DNA of 64,000 nucleotides from Fusibacter sp. 3D3 (lineage in GTDB: Bacteria; Bacillota; Clostridia; Peptostreptococcales; Acidaminobacteraceae): assembly GCF_001748365.1 (NCBI RefSeq), contig NZ_BDHH01000003.1, positions 337,655 through 401,654 on the forward strand. Direction: 5' to 3'. The notes beneath the pieces are model-generated. The model was not told where the DNA came from. It saw only the letters and a list, made by a program, of their open reading frames with translations, and ran no database searches. Positions 44,309 to 54,573 of the stretch are shown here, piece after piece. Numbering within the stretch: position 1 is the first letter of the stretch; each line of letters starts with the position of its first letter. The translations under genes were made by a program, and so were the position numbers.

Positions 44309-45723
44309 TGAATAATCAAGAAATAGTAGCTAAACTATGGAACCTGTGTAATGTCCTTAGAGACGATGGGATCACTTATCATCAATATGTCACGGAGTTA
44401 ACCTATATTTTATTTTTAAAAATGGCAAAAGAAACAGGTACAGAAGGTTCTATACCAGAACAGTACCGTTGGGAACAGCTTGTTAAAAAACAAGGGGTAG
44501 AACTAAAAAAATTCTATAATGTGCTATTAACCCACTTAGGCGATGAATGCACGGGTAGAATCAGAGAAATCTATTCAGGCGCAAGATCTAATATTGAAGA
44601 GCCTAAAAACCTTGAGAAAATCATCACCTCTATTGATGCACTAGATTGGTATTCTGCAAAGGAAGAAGGCCTTGGAAATCTTTATGAAGGCCTTCTTGAA
44701 AAAAATGCCAATGAGAAAAAATCAGGTGCTGGCCAATACTTTACACCACGCGTACTCATTAACATTATGACAAAACTCATTGATCCAAAAGCAGGTGAGA
44801 AGTGTAATGACCCAGCCTGTGGAACCTTTGGTTTTATGATTGCTGCCGATATGCATGTAAAAAGTCAAACCGATGACTTGTTTGACATCTCTATAGAAGA
44901 ACAAGAGTTTCAGAAGAAAGAAGCCTTTACAGGTTGTGAGCTTGTTCACGAAACCCATAGACTGGCATTAATGAACGCCATGCTTCATGATGTTGACAGC
45001 AAAATTCTATTTGCAGATACTTTAACCAATCAAGGTAAGGTCATGAAGGACTTTGATGTGGTACTCACTAATCCACCGTTTGGAACGAAAAAGGGTGGTG
45101 AACGTGTGACACGAGACGACCTGACCTATCCGACATCCAACAAACAGCTGAATTTCCTGCAACATATTTATAGAAGTTTAAAAGCTGATGGTAAGGCAAG
45201 AGCGGCGGTCATTCTACCAGATAATGTTCTCTTTGCAGATGGTGATGGTGCATCTATTCGTGCAGACTTAATGGACAAGTGTAATTTACACACCATTCTC
45301 AGACTACCTACAGGTATTTTCTATGCACAAGGCGTAAAAACCAACGTGCTGTTCTTTACAAGAGGCAAAAAGGAAAAGAACAATACTAAAAATGTATGGT
45401 TCTATGACCTGAGAACCAATATGCAGAACTTTGGTAAAACCAATGCGCTGAAAGAAGAACATTTTGAGGATTTCATAAAAGCATATACTGCTGAAGACCG
45501 AACTAAAGTGGAGGATGAGCGATTCAAATGCTTTACCAGAGAACAAATTGCAGAGAAAAACAACAGCCTTGACTTAGGACTTATTCGTGATGACAGTATT
45601 TTAGATTATGAAGATCTTCAAGACCCAATTGAAAGCGGTGAAGAGATTATTGCCAAGCTTGAAGAAGCAGTAGATTTGATTCAAAGCGTGGTGAAAGAAC
45701 TCCGTTCATTGGAGGGCAAGTAG
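44308..45723 (+). CDS. hsdM: Type I DNA methyltransferase, HsdM (M) subunit
   Basis: This 471-residue N6-adenine methyltransferase has the family N-terminal helical domain, AGQYFTPR (141-148), SAM-binding motif I DPACGTFGF (168-176) and the catalytic NPPF (255-258). It modifies one adenine per half-site, guided by HsdS. It lies between hsdR and hsdS, with 2 bp between its stop and the hsdS start. Confidence 0.95.
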   Translation: MNNQEIVAKLWNLCNVLRDDGITYHQYVTELTYILFLKMAKETGTEGSIPEQYRWEQLVKKQGVELKKFYNVLLTHLGDECTGRIREIYSGARSNIEEPKNLEKIITSIDALDWYSAKEEGLGNLYEGLLEKNANEKKSGAGQYFTPRVLINIMTKLIDPKAGEKCNDPACGTFGFMIAADMHVKSQTDDLFDISIEEQEFQKKEAFTGCELVHETHRLALMNAMLHDVDSKILFADTLTNQGKVMKDFDVVLTNPPFGTKKGGERVTRDDLTYPTSNKQLNFLQHIYRSLKADGKARAAVILPDNVLFADGDGASIRADLMDKCNLHTILRLPTGIFYAQGVKTNVLFFTRGKKEKNNTKNVWFYDLRTNMQNFGKTNALKEEHFEDFIKAYTAEDRTKVEDERFKCFTREQIAEKNNSLDLGLIRDDSILDYEDLQDPIESGEEIIAKLEEAVDLIQSVVKELRSLEGK

Positions 45724-45725
45724 GT

Positions 45726-47081
45726 ATGACTAAGAAAAAACAGAATTTGACTCCAGATGAGTTGTTGGAGCAGGCTTTGGTACCTGAGAGTGAAAGGCCT
45801 TATAAGGTGCCGGAGAATTGGGTTTGGACTCGTTTGTCTAGTTGTATAGATGTCTGTAAAGAAAAATTGGATGAGTTTGATGACGACGAGTTAAAATATA
45901 TTGGATTAGAGCATATTGGAAGTGGAGCGGGTATTATAGGTTTTGACTCTGCTACACATTTAAAAAGTCTTAAAAATGTTTTTAATAAAGGGCAGATACT
46001 ATATGGTAAATTGAGGCCATACTTAAACAAACATGATATTGTATCATTTAACGGTGTATGTTCAACTGATATTCTAGTTTTGGACACAAAAGAAACAACA
46101 ATCGAAAAATTTGCAAATTATTTGTTAGATACAAACGAATTGATCGAATATGCCGTAAATAATTCTAAGGGGATAAATCTACCTAGAGTGTCAGAGGGTG
46201 AATTATTGTCATTTCCAACGCCCCTCCCTCCTCTCGCTGAACAACAACGCATCGTAGACCGAATCGAAAGTCTTTTTGAAAAGTTGGATCAGGCAAAAGT
46301 GCTTATTCAGGATGCCCTTGATTCCTTTGAAAATAGAAAGGCTGCCATTCTTCATAAGGCTTTTAGTGGGGAACTTACTAAGAAATGGCGTGAAGAGAAT
46401 GGGGGTGGGATGGAGAGTTGGGAAGAAGTGGTGTTGGGTGAATATGCAAACACAAAATATGGGTATACTGAAAGCGCACAAAATGAAAATGTCGGCCCTA
46501 AATTTCTTAGAATTACTGATATTCAAGATGGAATAGTAATGTGGGAAACTGTTCCGTACTGTCCAATAAGTGATGACGATTATTTGAAATACAAATTGAA
46601 TATTGGAGATATTGTAGTAGCACGAACTGGTGCAACCACAGGAAAGAGTTATATGATAATCGACGATGTTGATGCAGTTTTTGCTTCATATCTTATTAGA
46701 ATTAATATCAAACGAATGGATTTAATTTCATCAGAGTTCTTGTATAAATTTCTCCAATCACAGTTATATTGGAATCAGATAACCGAATTAAGCTCAGGTA
46801 TTGCTCAACCAGGTGTGAATGCTAATAAACTTAAATCAATATTATTACCTCTACCTTCGATTTTAGAACAAAATGAGATTGTTAAAATTCTTGATATTGT
46901 TTTGGAAAAAGAAATTCAGTCTAGAGAATTGTTAGAAAGTGCTAACAATATTGACCTTATGAGAAAATCAATTCTAGCCCTTGCTTTCCGTGGTGAACTT
47001 GGTACAAATGATCCTTATGAAGAGAGCGCTAAACGGTTACTTAAAAAAATGTTTGATGAGGACGGAGGTGAGCTTATATGA
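45726..47081 (+). CDS. hsdS: Type I restriction-modification specificity subunit, HsdS
   Basis: This 451-residue DNA-recognition subunit has two target-recognition domains (about residues 25-160 and 235-385). Each is followed by a conserved helical spacer (LPPLAEQQRIVDRIESLFEKLDQA and LPSILEQNEIVKILDIV). The first half reads ENWVWTRLSSCIDVCKEKLDEF. The target sequence cannot be derived from the protein. The stop codon overlaps the start of the next ATPase gene by ATGA. Confidence 0.93.
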   Translation: MTKKKQNLTPDELLEQALVPESERPYKVPENWVWTRLSSCIDVCKEKLDEFDDDELKYIGLEHIGSGAGIIGFDSATHLKSLKNVFNKGQILYGKLRPYLNKHDIVSFNGVCSTDILVLDTKETTIEKFANYLLDTNELIEYAVNNSKGINLPRVSEGELLSFPTPLPPLAEQQRIVDRIESLFEKLDQAKVLIQDALDSFENRKAAILHKAFSGELTKKWREENGGGMESWEEVVLGEYANTKYGYTESAQNENVGPKFLRITDIQDGIVMWETVPYCPISDDDYLKYKLNIGDIVVARTGATTGKSYMIIDDVDAVFASYLIRINIKRMDLISSEFLYKFLQSQLYWNQITELSSGIAQPGVNANKLKSILLPLPSILEQNEIVKILDIVLEKEIQSRELLESANNIDLMRKSILALAFRGELGTNDPYEESAKRLLKKMFDEDGGELI

Positions 47082-48397
47082 AATTGGAGTATGTTTATTT
47101 GAACGGATACAAAAACTTAAATGAACTTGAGATCTATTTTGAAGAAGGCTCAACCGTCAATTCGATTATTGGGAACAATGGAAGTGGTAAATCCAATATT
47201 CTTGAAGCATTAAGTGTCATATTTTCAACTGCATTGAATGATGGTACATCAATTGATTTTAGGTTTTGTATAAAGTATGTAATTGATGATAATAAATTTA
47301 AAATAAACAATGCTGATGATCAAATACTAGTCTCTAAAAATGGGGAAAAAGTTTCTAAAAAAGATGTGGTATTTGCATTACCAAAAATGATTTTTTTATA
47401 TTACTCAGGAGAGACTAAACGTTTAAAACAATTCTCAGATGAGAGTATTGATAAAAGATTTGACAAGATACTAAAAAAAGATGAAGAAATTGCCTTAAAG
47501 TACATGACTTATTTGACTGTTGATGATTTTGGTGCAAGCCTTCTGACTAGTTACATTTATAACACTGAAATTTTCAAGAAAATATGCGATATTGTTGATA
47601 TAAAAGAAATCTGTACTCCGATAATGATTAATTTGAAAAAACCCAAATGGAGTAAGACTGGTAAGTCTAATGATTTCTGGGGGGCGATAGGTACTGTTGG
47701 TAAAGAATTAAATAGTTTGGCACAAAAGGGCATATATTCAATAATCGATAATAACAAATCAAAAATAATAATCGAGGATATTGAAGCCTTAAAAGATGAA
47801 ACTATTGGTGCAATAGGCTTGTTTACAATATTTAAGGTGTTAGATCAGGCGGACGTTATTGATAATATTGAGTTTGATGTAATTAAAGGAAATGATAAGT
47901 TCAGCTATAAAAGTTTGAGTGAGGGTGAAAAACAGTTAGCTCAGTTATTATCTGTACTTGAAATTACTAAAGATTACAAAGCCTTATTCCTTTTAGATGA
48001 ATTCGATTCGTATTTGCATCCGAACTGGCAAAGACAATTTGTTGATATTCTTAGTGAAATTGATATTAGAGGTCAAGTTCTGTTTACGACACATTCGCCT
48101 TTGACGCTTGGAAAAATGAGTAAAGAAAATATTATCATTCTTAAAGATGGAAATGCTTATAATCCTGCTGTGGATACATTTAATCGAGATGTATCTGAAG
48201 TTCTTGAAGAAATAATGGAAGTGGGTAAGAGACCTAGTGAAGTTGAAAAAGCTATTAAAGAGTTTAGAAATACTGCTGTTCATGGAAAGTATGAGGATGC
48301 TATACACGGATATGATATTCTTAAATCAATCTTATCCAAAGATGATCCATTTTTTATAACGGCGGAACACTTATTAGCGAGGTTGAAAATGAAATGA
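47078..48397 (+). CDS. ptuA: Septu-like AAA ATPase (PtuA-type)
   Basis: This 439-residue ABC-type (SMC-like) ATPase has Walker A GNNGSGKS (32-39), signature LSEGEKQLAQLL, Walker B ALFLLDEFDSYLHP and the H-loop TTHSP. It matches the ATPase of Septu defence systems, where it associates with a small HNH nuclease, and that nuclease is the next gene. It overlaps both hsdS and the HNH gene by ATGA, so it is part of the restriction operon. The retron-linked form of this pair is less likely, because no reverse transcriptase is present nearby. Confidence 0.85.
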   Translation: MKLEYVYLNGYKNLNELEIYFEEGSTVNSIIGNNGSGKSNILEALSVIFSTALNDGTSIDFRFCIKYVIDDNKFKINNADDQILVSKNGEKVSKKDVVFALPKMIFLYYSGETKRLKQFSDESIDKRFDKILKKDEEIALKYMTYLTVDDFGASLLTSYIYNTEIFKKICDIVDIKEICTPIMINLKKPKWSKTGKSNDFWGAIGTVGKELNSLAQKGIYSIIDNNKSKIIIEDIEALKDETIGAIGLFTIFKVLDQADVIDNIEFDVIKGNDKFSYKSLSEGEKQLAQLLSVLEITKDYKALFLLDEFDSYLHPNWQRQFVDILSEIDIRGQVLFTTHSPLTLGKMSKENIIILKDGNAYNPAVDTFNRDVSEVLEEIMEVGKRPSEVEKAIKEFRNTAVHGKYEDAIHGYDILKSILSKDDPFFITAEHLLARLKMK

Positions 48398-49038
48398 AGT
48401 ATATCATGAAAAATACTGAACCTGTGGAGTTAATTGAATATAAGAAGACCCCAGGTGTTTGTTTTGGTAATATGCATAAAGAAGTCAAAGATGCTGTGAA
48501 AATTGCATTGATTGAAGAACAGGGTTATTTGTGTTGTTATTGTGGAAAAAGGATAGAAATAACCGACCATTTGAAAATTGAGCATATATTACCTCAAGGA
48601 AAATTTGATTATGCTCAGTTATTATATAGTAATATGTTATTATCCTGTGATGGTGGCGAGAAAGCTCGTGAAGGGGGTAATAGACAATTTCCTGTACACT
48701 GTGATAGTAAAAAGAAAGAGAATATTTTAGCCTTTTCACCTACTAATAGTTGCTGCGACAATTGTTTTATCTATAGTGAAGATGGAAGTATTGATGCTTT
48801 CCCAGGTAAAAACTTAGGAGTAAAAGAGATTATCGACACATTGGGGTTAGATAATCCTGTTTTGAGAAGTCTAAGAAAAGCTGCTATTGATGCGTACAAT
48901 TGCCTGGAACTAACTTCAGAGGAATGGGAGAGTGAACTACAACAATTAAACACTAAAAATTCAGATGGAAAATATTCATCTTTTTGTAATGTTGTAGAAT
49001 ATTACGTAAAAAATTATAAGATGAGAGCAGAATTTTAG
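48394..49038 (+). CDS. ptuB: Septu-like HNH endonuclease (PtuB-type, TIGR02646-like)
   Basis: This 214-residue protein has an HNH fold: CCYCGKRIE (Cys47-Cys50), the catalytic-histidine segment IEHILPQGK (His64), and SNMLLSCDGGEK (Asn80, Cys85), plus a second cysteine group (SCCDNC) as in the TIGR02646 HNH family of Septu and retron systems. With the upstream ATPase it forms the effector pair. It overlaps that gene by ATGA and ends the operon, with a terminator at 49102. Confidence 0.87.
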   Translation: MKYIMKNTEPVELIEYKKTPGVCFGNMHKEVKDAVKIALIEEQGYLCCYCGKRIEITDHLKIEHILPQGKFDYAQLLYSNMLLSCDGGEKAREGGNRQFPVHCDSKKKENILAFSPTNSCCDNCFIYSEDGSIDAFPGKNLGVKEIIDTLGLDNPVLRSLRKAAIDAYNCLELTSEEWESELQQLNTKNSDGKYSSFCNVVEYYVKNYKMRAEF

Positions 49039-49101
49039 ATATTAGATTTTTGTGAACTCAAATCTGATTAGTATAAATAATAATGGTATTTCAAGGTGTG
49101 C

Positions 49102-49145
49102 AGATGCCCTTTTAAACGTGGAAGTTTATGAGGGCATCTTTTTTG
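49102..49145 (+). terminator. Rho-independent terminator of the RM-Septu operon
   Basis: AGATGCCCT and AGGGCATCT form a 9-bp stem, followed by TTTTTTG. Confidence 0.85.
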
Positions 49146-49401
49146 TTGCAAATTTTTCCGCTCAACTGTACTTCTCGTCGTTGAAGTATATGAGAAGAAA
49201 AATTTTGTAGGGGTGCCTAAAAATCACCTTAATAGTAAGGGGCAAAATTATTTTTCGTCCAACTATGCGTTTCATCGTTGAAATAAGTAGAGGCGCTTTT
49301 TTCCAAATGGTTGTCGAAAGGTTGTTACCAATGCCTATAAAGTAAGGGTTTCTCTCAACTTCAGAAAAAATAACTTAAAAATTAAAGGAGGCGTTACCAA
49401 A
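49146..49401. other. Non-coding gap with two imperfect repeats
   Basis: No gene. Two related segments are seen (about 49155-49200 and 49250-49290), each with TTTTTC, then CAACT, then TCGTTGAA. The first also carries CTTCTC/GAGAAG arms. It lies between the defence operon and the mobile-element ATPase and could hold element control sites. Confidence 0.35.
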
Positions 49402-50457
49402 ATGAAAAAACGATTCAACACCATCGATGGTCAAACATTAATGACCATGCCACTGCAACCATTAGAATTTGTCATTGAAAATCTGTTATCCAATGGACTT
49501 CATGTTCTCGCCGGTTCACCAAAGGTGGGGAAGAGCTGGCTTGCTTTATGGCTTGCCGTTACCGTTTCAAAAGGTGAAGCAATATGGGGCAACAAAGTGA
49601 AACAAGGTGATACCTTATATCTCTGTTTTGAAGACAGTCAAATCAGAATTCAAAACAGACTGTTTGAAATTACAGACGAAGCATCTGCAGGCGTTAATTT
49701 CTGCACTGAACAAGCAACATTGGGCGGTGAGCTAGAAGAGCGAATTAGAACTTTTGTAGAAGAGCATCCAGCAAGTGTTCTAATCATCATCGACACCCTG
49801 CAAATGATTTGTGGTTCGTCTACAGACAACAGCTATGCCAGTGACTATAGTGACTTATCTGTTCTAAAAAACATTGCAGATGAACTTGGAATTGCCATTC
49901 TCCTCATTCATCATCTGAGAAAAGAAAATGACAATGATCCCTTCAACAGAATATCTGGTACAACAGGTATTCAAGGTGCAGCTGATTCTAACTTTATTCT
50001 TTCTGAAGATGTTCGTGGCAGTGGTCAAGCGAAGCTCTATTGTGTCGGCAGAGATATTGAGTACCGTGAAATTTCTTTGAAACACAATGAAGAAAACATC
50101 TGGGAAGTGGTATCGGACAGTTTTCAAAATAAAGATGTATTGCTCCATGACATTGTGCTTCTCATTTCAGATTTTATGAAAGATAAAAATAGTTACACTG
50201 GATCGCCAACAGAATTATCGACCCTGCTATCTGTTCAAAGTGGGGATCAAATTTCATCAAGAATTTCATCAAAATACATCAGACTGAACCTTGATGAACT
50301 TCGCAAACGCTTTATCCATGCGGATTTCAAAAAGAGTAATGGCAAACGCATTATTTCTCTTTCTGTCATGAGGGACGATAGTGTCGATAATCAGAGGACT
50401 TCTCCATGTGCTCTAGATAATGACCCTTTCGACCCTGTGGAAGTGAGCCGTGGTTAA
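49402..50457 (+). CDS. AAA ATPase of RepA/AAA_25 type (mobile-element gene)
   Basis: This 351-residue ATPase has Walker A GSPKVGKS (38-45), the VLIIIDTLQMI Walker B and the LLIHHLRKE motif of RecA-fold RepA-like helicases. It continues with a C-terminal domain probably for DNA binding. Such proteins lie in integrative and plasmid elements next to large serine recombinases, as here. AAAGGAGG precedes ATG. It may support replication or maintenance of the element. Confidence 0.8.
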   Translation: MKKRFNTIDGQTLMTMPLQPLEFVIENLLSNGLHVLAGSPKVGKSWLALWLAVTVSKGEAIWGNKVKQGDTLYLCFEDSQIRIQNRLFEITDEASAGVNFCTEQATLGGELEERIRTFVEEHPASVLIIIDTLQMICGSSTDNSYASDYSDLSVLKNIADELGIAILLIHHLRKENDNDPFNRISGTTGIQGAADSNFILSEDVRGSGQAKLYCVGRDIEYREISLKHNEENIWEVVSDSFQNKDVLLHDIVLLISDFMKDKNSYTGSPTELSTLLSVQSGDQISSRISSKYIRLNLDELRKRFIHADFKKSNGKRIISLSVMRDDSVDNQRTSPCALDNDPFDPVEVSRG

Positions 50458-50587
50458 TCAAATTCAGAGAAAAAATCAAACAGGCGATTACTTGCCCTTG
50501 TGTGGCAATTTCTAGAGCCATTGGCATCACAATGCCTGATGCCGATTATAATCGAAATTTGGGGCATGTGTGAGCCACAAAACAGCA

Positions 50588-52022
50588 GAAAAGAAAACTT
50601 TAGGAGTGACGACTGTTGAAAGGGCTGATATTCCACCACTAAAAGTATCTCTAGATTCGCTCGAAATACCATCGACACCTTGGAACACGTGAGGGAGCTA
50701 AAAGAACTTGGCGTAGCCGTTAGCTTTGAAAAGGAAAACATTAATACCCTAACATTCAACGGAGAACTGCTCTTGACTATATTGTCTTCTCTCGCCCAAG
50801 GGGAAAGCAATCCATATCCCAAAACACTAAAATGGGACTAAAAATGAAGGCCAAGCAAGGGGAGTTGATCGGATTTAATTCTTGTATGGGTTATTTTTAT
50901 AATACTGAAACCGGCAAGCTCATTCTCAATGAAGAAGAGGCCGAAATAGTAAAATTCATATTCAAAAGATATGTGGAAGGAGCTGGTGCTCATACCATAG
51001 CAAGAAATTTAGAAGCTAAGGGTATCAAAACCAAGAAGGGCATGGACAACTGGCACGACAGTGCCATCGCTGGCATTATCAGAAATGAAAAATATGTGGG
51101 AGATGTGGTCATGGGTAAAACCTATACCGTTGACCCCATCAGTAAAAAACGAATTGTCAACTTTGGGGAGCAAGACAGGTACTATATTAAAGACCATCAC
51201 GAACCCATTATCTCCAGAGAACTTTTCAATAAGGCTCAAGAAATCAGAGAAAAAAGGAGCAGACGCACCAACGATGGCAAGATCAATCGCCACAGTATGG
51301 ACTACCCGTTCAGCAATATCATGAAGTGCAAATACTGTGGTGGCACCATCATCCGAAGAAAATAAACTTCGGGTAAGAACCCAAAGTTCGTTTGGTACTG
51401 CCACCATGCAGCAAAAAAAGGCAAGAAGGTCTGTCCACATTCCAAAGCCATACCGGAGGAAGTCATGGAGCAATCTTTCGTCAGAGCCTTTAACGCCTTA
51501 TGCAAAGATAATGAAAAAATTACAGACGAATTCATCGAGAACCTTTCCAAAAGCCTTGAATACCGTGAGCACGAAAAGGAAATAAAAAAGCTAAATGACA
51601 AAACAAACAAGCTTCACAATCAACGAAACCAACTGGTAGACTTGCTGTTAGAACAAAAAATCAACAAAGACATTTACGACCAAAAGTATGCTAAAGTCTC
51701 TGAAAAGATTGAAATTGCAGAAGGTGAACTACAGGCGTATAATGAAAATAACGAGTTTGGTGAGGACTTCAGAAGTAGGCTTCTTAGCTTCAAACGGATC
51801 TTCGAAAAGAAGAAAACCATGGAAAGCTTCGATGGTGAAATCTTTAGAACCCTGATTAAAGAAGCTTATATCGGTGAGACAGACGATGCAGGAAACCCAT
51901 TACCCCGCACCATCAACTTTGTATTTAAAACGGGGCTGAAAATCAACATTTCACCCCTGTTTCCTAAAGAACCCCCCCTAGAGGCAGACCACGCACATCG
52001 CCACCACGCCTATAAAGGTTAA
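50588..52022 (+). pseudogene. Large serine recombinase, decayed
   Basis: The first part (from about 50588) reads in the recombinase frame only if an extra C near 50633 and a missing T near 50811 are corrected: [10 protein letters not shown], then [21 protein letters not shown]. From 50832 a clean stretch gives the recombinase domain (MGYFYNTETGKLILNEEEAEIVKFIFKRYVEG) up to KCKYCGGTIIRRK. There an in-frame TAA at 51363 cuts it; the same frame continues from 51366 to 52022 with a zinc-ribbon cysteine (FVWYC) and a coiled coil. The catalytic N-terminus is largely gone. The element can no longer excise itself. Confidence 0.85.
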
Positions 52023-52130
52023 AAGGATGCCACTTACTTTTGAATTGTCCATGGATTCAGATAGAAAACGGACACCCAGAATACTGCTGAAAATAATACC
52101 TCCCTGTAAAATCTATATAACCATCATAAT

Positions 52131-52151
52131 TTGTTATATAATAGTTAACAA
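52131..52151. promoter_or_regulatory. Inverted repeat upstream of the malate sensor genes
   Basis: TTGTTATATAATAGTTAACAA pairs its ends (TTGTTA/TAACAA) around an AT-rich core, about 100 bp before the sensor start. It may be an operator or promoter core. Confidence 0.35.
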
Positions 52152-52247
52152 ACAGATATAATCGAAATTTAAAATCAAAACTTTATGCGATCCTATAGAC
52201 CAGAAATAAACACATAGTAAAAATCCAGACCTAGGGGGCACTTGAGT

Positions 52248-53831
52248 TTGAAAAACATGAAGCTTCAACAAAAGTTAACCATTGTGATCATTTTCTTAAT
52301 CGTTTTTTCCACAGGGATTAGCAGCTATTTTGTGAGTCGTTTTGAGCTCAAGCGCATGGAAAAAATCACAGAAAATAATCTTTTTAATGTGGCAAGTATT
52401 TTAGCGGATTCTTCTATTATAAGCGAAGGGTTATACCATAAATCTTCTAAAGCGATTCAAGCGTATGTTGAAAAGCAATTGGCAAGTTTAACAGATGTTG
52501 AGATCATCACCATAGCCGATATGGACGGTATTCGGTATGGGCATCCCAACGCGGCGCGATTAGGGGAAACCTTCGTAGGTGGTGATGAGCAGAGAGTCAT
52601 CGAAGAGGGTGCAATGTATGCTTCAATCGCGACAGGGACTTTGGGGCGATCTGTGAGGGTATTTGCACCTGTCTATTATGAGGCAAAACAAGTGGGATTT
52701 GTCATGGCGGCGCACTTGTTTGATGACGTGGTGGTGGCGCGTAAAAGTATTGAGAAGAGCATTCTCATTTATACTTTTATCGGCATCATCGTGGGGACCT
52801 TTGGTGCCGTTGGAACGGCAATTGTGATAAAAAAGAGTTTACTAGGTCTTGAACCTTATGAAATCGTCCATCTGTACCATGAAAAGGATGCCATGATTAA
52901 ATCTCTACATGAAGGCATTCTTGCCATTGATGAAAATCAAAAGATCACCATGATCAACGATTCTGCTATAAAAATATTAAGACTTTCAGATGATGATGTG
53001 ATTGGAAAAGACGTCATGACTTTGTTTCCAACGACTAAGCTCTCCCGTGTTCTCGAAACGGGAATTGCAGAATATGACAAGGGACAGGAAATTAATGGGG
53101 CCAATATCATGACGAATCGAGTGCCTATTCTTGATGGTGAAAAAATAGTGGGGGCACTTGCAACTTTTAGAGATCATACAGAAGTGGTTGCCATGGCAGA
53201 GGAAATTACAGGTGTCAAGCAAATTGTTGAAGCCTTAAGGGCAAACACGCATGAGTTCATGAATAAACTACATGTGATCATCGGCTTGATTGAGATCGGT
53301 GATGATGCTCTTACAAGGGATTATATTTTAGAGCTCAAACATTCTCAAGAAAACATAAAAGAAATGGTCTTTGAAAAAATTGATAATCCAATGATAGGGG
53401 CATTGCTTCTCGGTAAGCTGAACAGGGCAAAAGAAGAACATATTGATTTGCATCTGTCGGAAGATAGCACTTTAAAAGCTTTAGACTACGGACTCAACTA
53501 CCAAGCATTCATCATTATTTTGGGCAACTTAATCGAAAATGCGATTGAGGCGATTAAACAAAAGAATTTTGGGAAGGGCAGTATAGAAGTTTATCTCAAT
53601 GATATTGGTTCAGAGGTTACCATTCAGATCACAGATAATGGCGTGGGGATTGAACCCGCACGACTATCTGAAATATTTAATCGAGGGGTTACAACGAAAC
53701 CAGGGAGCAACGGGATCGGACTGGATATTGTGAGTGCAACGATTAAAAGACTGGGTGGTAAAATTGAAGTGGACTCCACTCTTGGAGCGGGTAGTACCTT
53801 CACTGTGATAATTCCAAAGGAGGCAATATAG
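52248..53831 (+). CDS. CitA/DcuS-family sensor histidine kinase
   Basis: This protein of about 527 residues has an N-terminal membrane helix (KLTIVIIFLIVFSTGISSYF) and an extracytoplasmic sensor domain (about 30-165, with the family stretch DMDGIRYGHPNAARLGETFVGGDE). A second helix, a PAS domain (DAMIKSLHEGILAIDENQKI) and the kinase core follow (NTHEFMNKLHVIIGL with the phospho-histidine; NLIENAIEAI, DNGVGI and GSNGIGLDIV). Such sensors see citrate, malate or related dicarboxylates. TTG 52248 is preferred because AGGGGGC lies 9 bp upstream. The neighbours are malic enzyme and a malate-type transporter, so malate is the likely signal. Confidence 0.88.
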   Translation: MKNMKLQQKLTIVIIFLIVFSTGISSYFVSRFELKRMEKITENNLFNVASILADSSIISEGLYHKSSKAIQAYVEKQLASLTDVEIITIADMDGIRYGHPNAARLGETFVGGDEQRVIEEGAMYASIATGTLGRSVRVFAPVYYEAKQVGFVMAAHLFDDVVVARKSIEKSILIYTFIGIIVGTFGAVGTAIVIKKSLLGLEPYEIVHLYHEKDAMIKSLHEGILAIDENQKITMINDSAIKILRLSDDDVIGKDVMTLFPTTKLSRVLETGIAEYDKGQEINGANIMTNRVPILDGEKIVGALATFRDHTEVVAMAEEITGVKQIVEALRANTHEFMNKLHVIIGLIEIGDDALTRDYILELKHSQENIKEMVFEKIDNPMIGALLLGKLNRAKEEHIDLHLSEDSTLKALDYGLNYQAFIIILGNLIENAIEAIKQKNFGKGSIEVYLNDIGSEVTIQITDNGVGIEPARLSEIFNRGVTTKPGSNGIGLDIVSATIKRLGGKIEVDSTLGAGSTFTVIIPKEAI

Positions 53832-54509
53832 ATGATTAGGGTGCTTGTTGTTGAAGATGATCCCATGTTGGCTGAGATTCACAGAAAATTTATTGATCAT
53901 ACGGAGGGGTTTGATGTGATCGGTATAGCTGGTGATGGTGTTACTGCGCTTGAATTTTTAAAAGAGAATACCGTAGATCTTTTGATTTTAGACATTTATA
54001 TGCCTAAAATGGATGGTCTTACCTTGATCGAAGAGATGCGGCATGCCTCCATTTCATCGGATTTGATCTTAGTCACAGCATCCAAGGATGTTGAACAAGT
54101 GGAGAGGGCACTTAAATACGGCGTGTTCGATTATCTCGTCAAGCCCTTTGAATTTGAACGCCTCAAAAAAGCTTTGATACATTATAAAAACAGGGTTGAG
54201 ATGCTGGATTCAAGTTCTGTTGTAGAGCAATGTCAAATTGATCGAATGCTCATGCGAGAGCGTGATATCCCCTTGATTGAATTGCCAAAGGGGTTACACA
54301 CGAAGACCTTAGAACGCGTTCGAAGAGCGGCTCAAGTTTGTGCGCATGAGTTTGTGGATATTGAGGTCATTGCTGAAGGATTGGATGTCTCTAAAGTCAC
54401 GATTAGGCGCTATCTTGAGTATTTGGCGCAGCTTGAAGAAATGGAGATACAAATGCATTATGGGACAAGAGGTAGACCTTCTTTTAAGTATAGAATGAGA
54501 ATCCAATAG
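53832..54509 (+). CDS. CitB/DcuR-family response regulator
   Basis: This 225-residue protein has a receiver domain with the phospho-acceptor Asp54 (LLILDIYMPKMDG) and LVKPFEFERL. A C-terminal helix-turn-helix follows (SKVTIRRYLEYLAQLEE), as in CitB/DcuR regulators. AGGAGG lies before its ATG, and it begins directly after the sensor gene stop. It likely activates the malic enzyme and transporter genes after a terminator. Confidence 0.9.
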   Translation: MIRVLVVEDDPMLAEIHRKFIDHTEGFDVIGIAGDGVTALEFLKENTVDLLILDIYMPKMDGLTLIEEMRHASISSDLILVTASKDVEQVERALKYGVFDYLVKPFEFERLKKALIHYKNRVEMLDSSSVVEQCQIDRMLMRERDIPLIELPKGLHTKTLERVRRAAQVCAHEFVDIEVIAEGLDVSKVTIRRYLEYLAQLEEMEIQMHYGTRGRPSFKYRMRIQ

Positions 54510-54573
54510 GCCCAAAATTCACGAAGCACACTGATGGCTTAACCTAGAGCGTATCATAAAGACAAGGTAAAAA

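Noticed and set aside
47078..49038. Retron, because its HNH/ATPase pair also occurs with Septu-like genes
   Set aside because: No reverse transcriptase gene or msr/msd-like RNA is present nearby.
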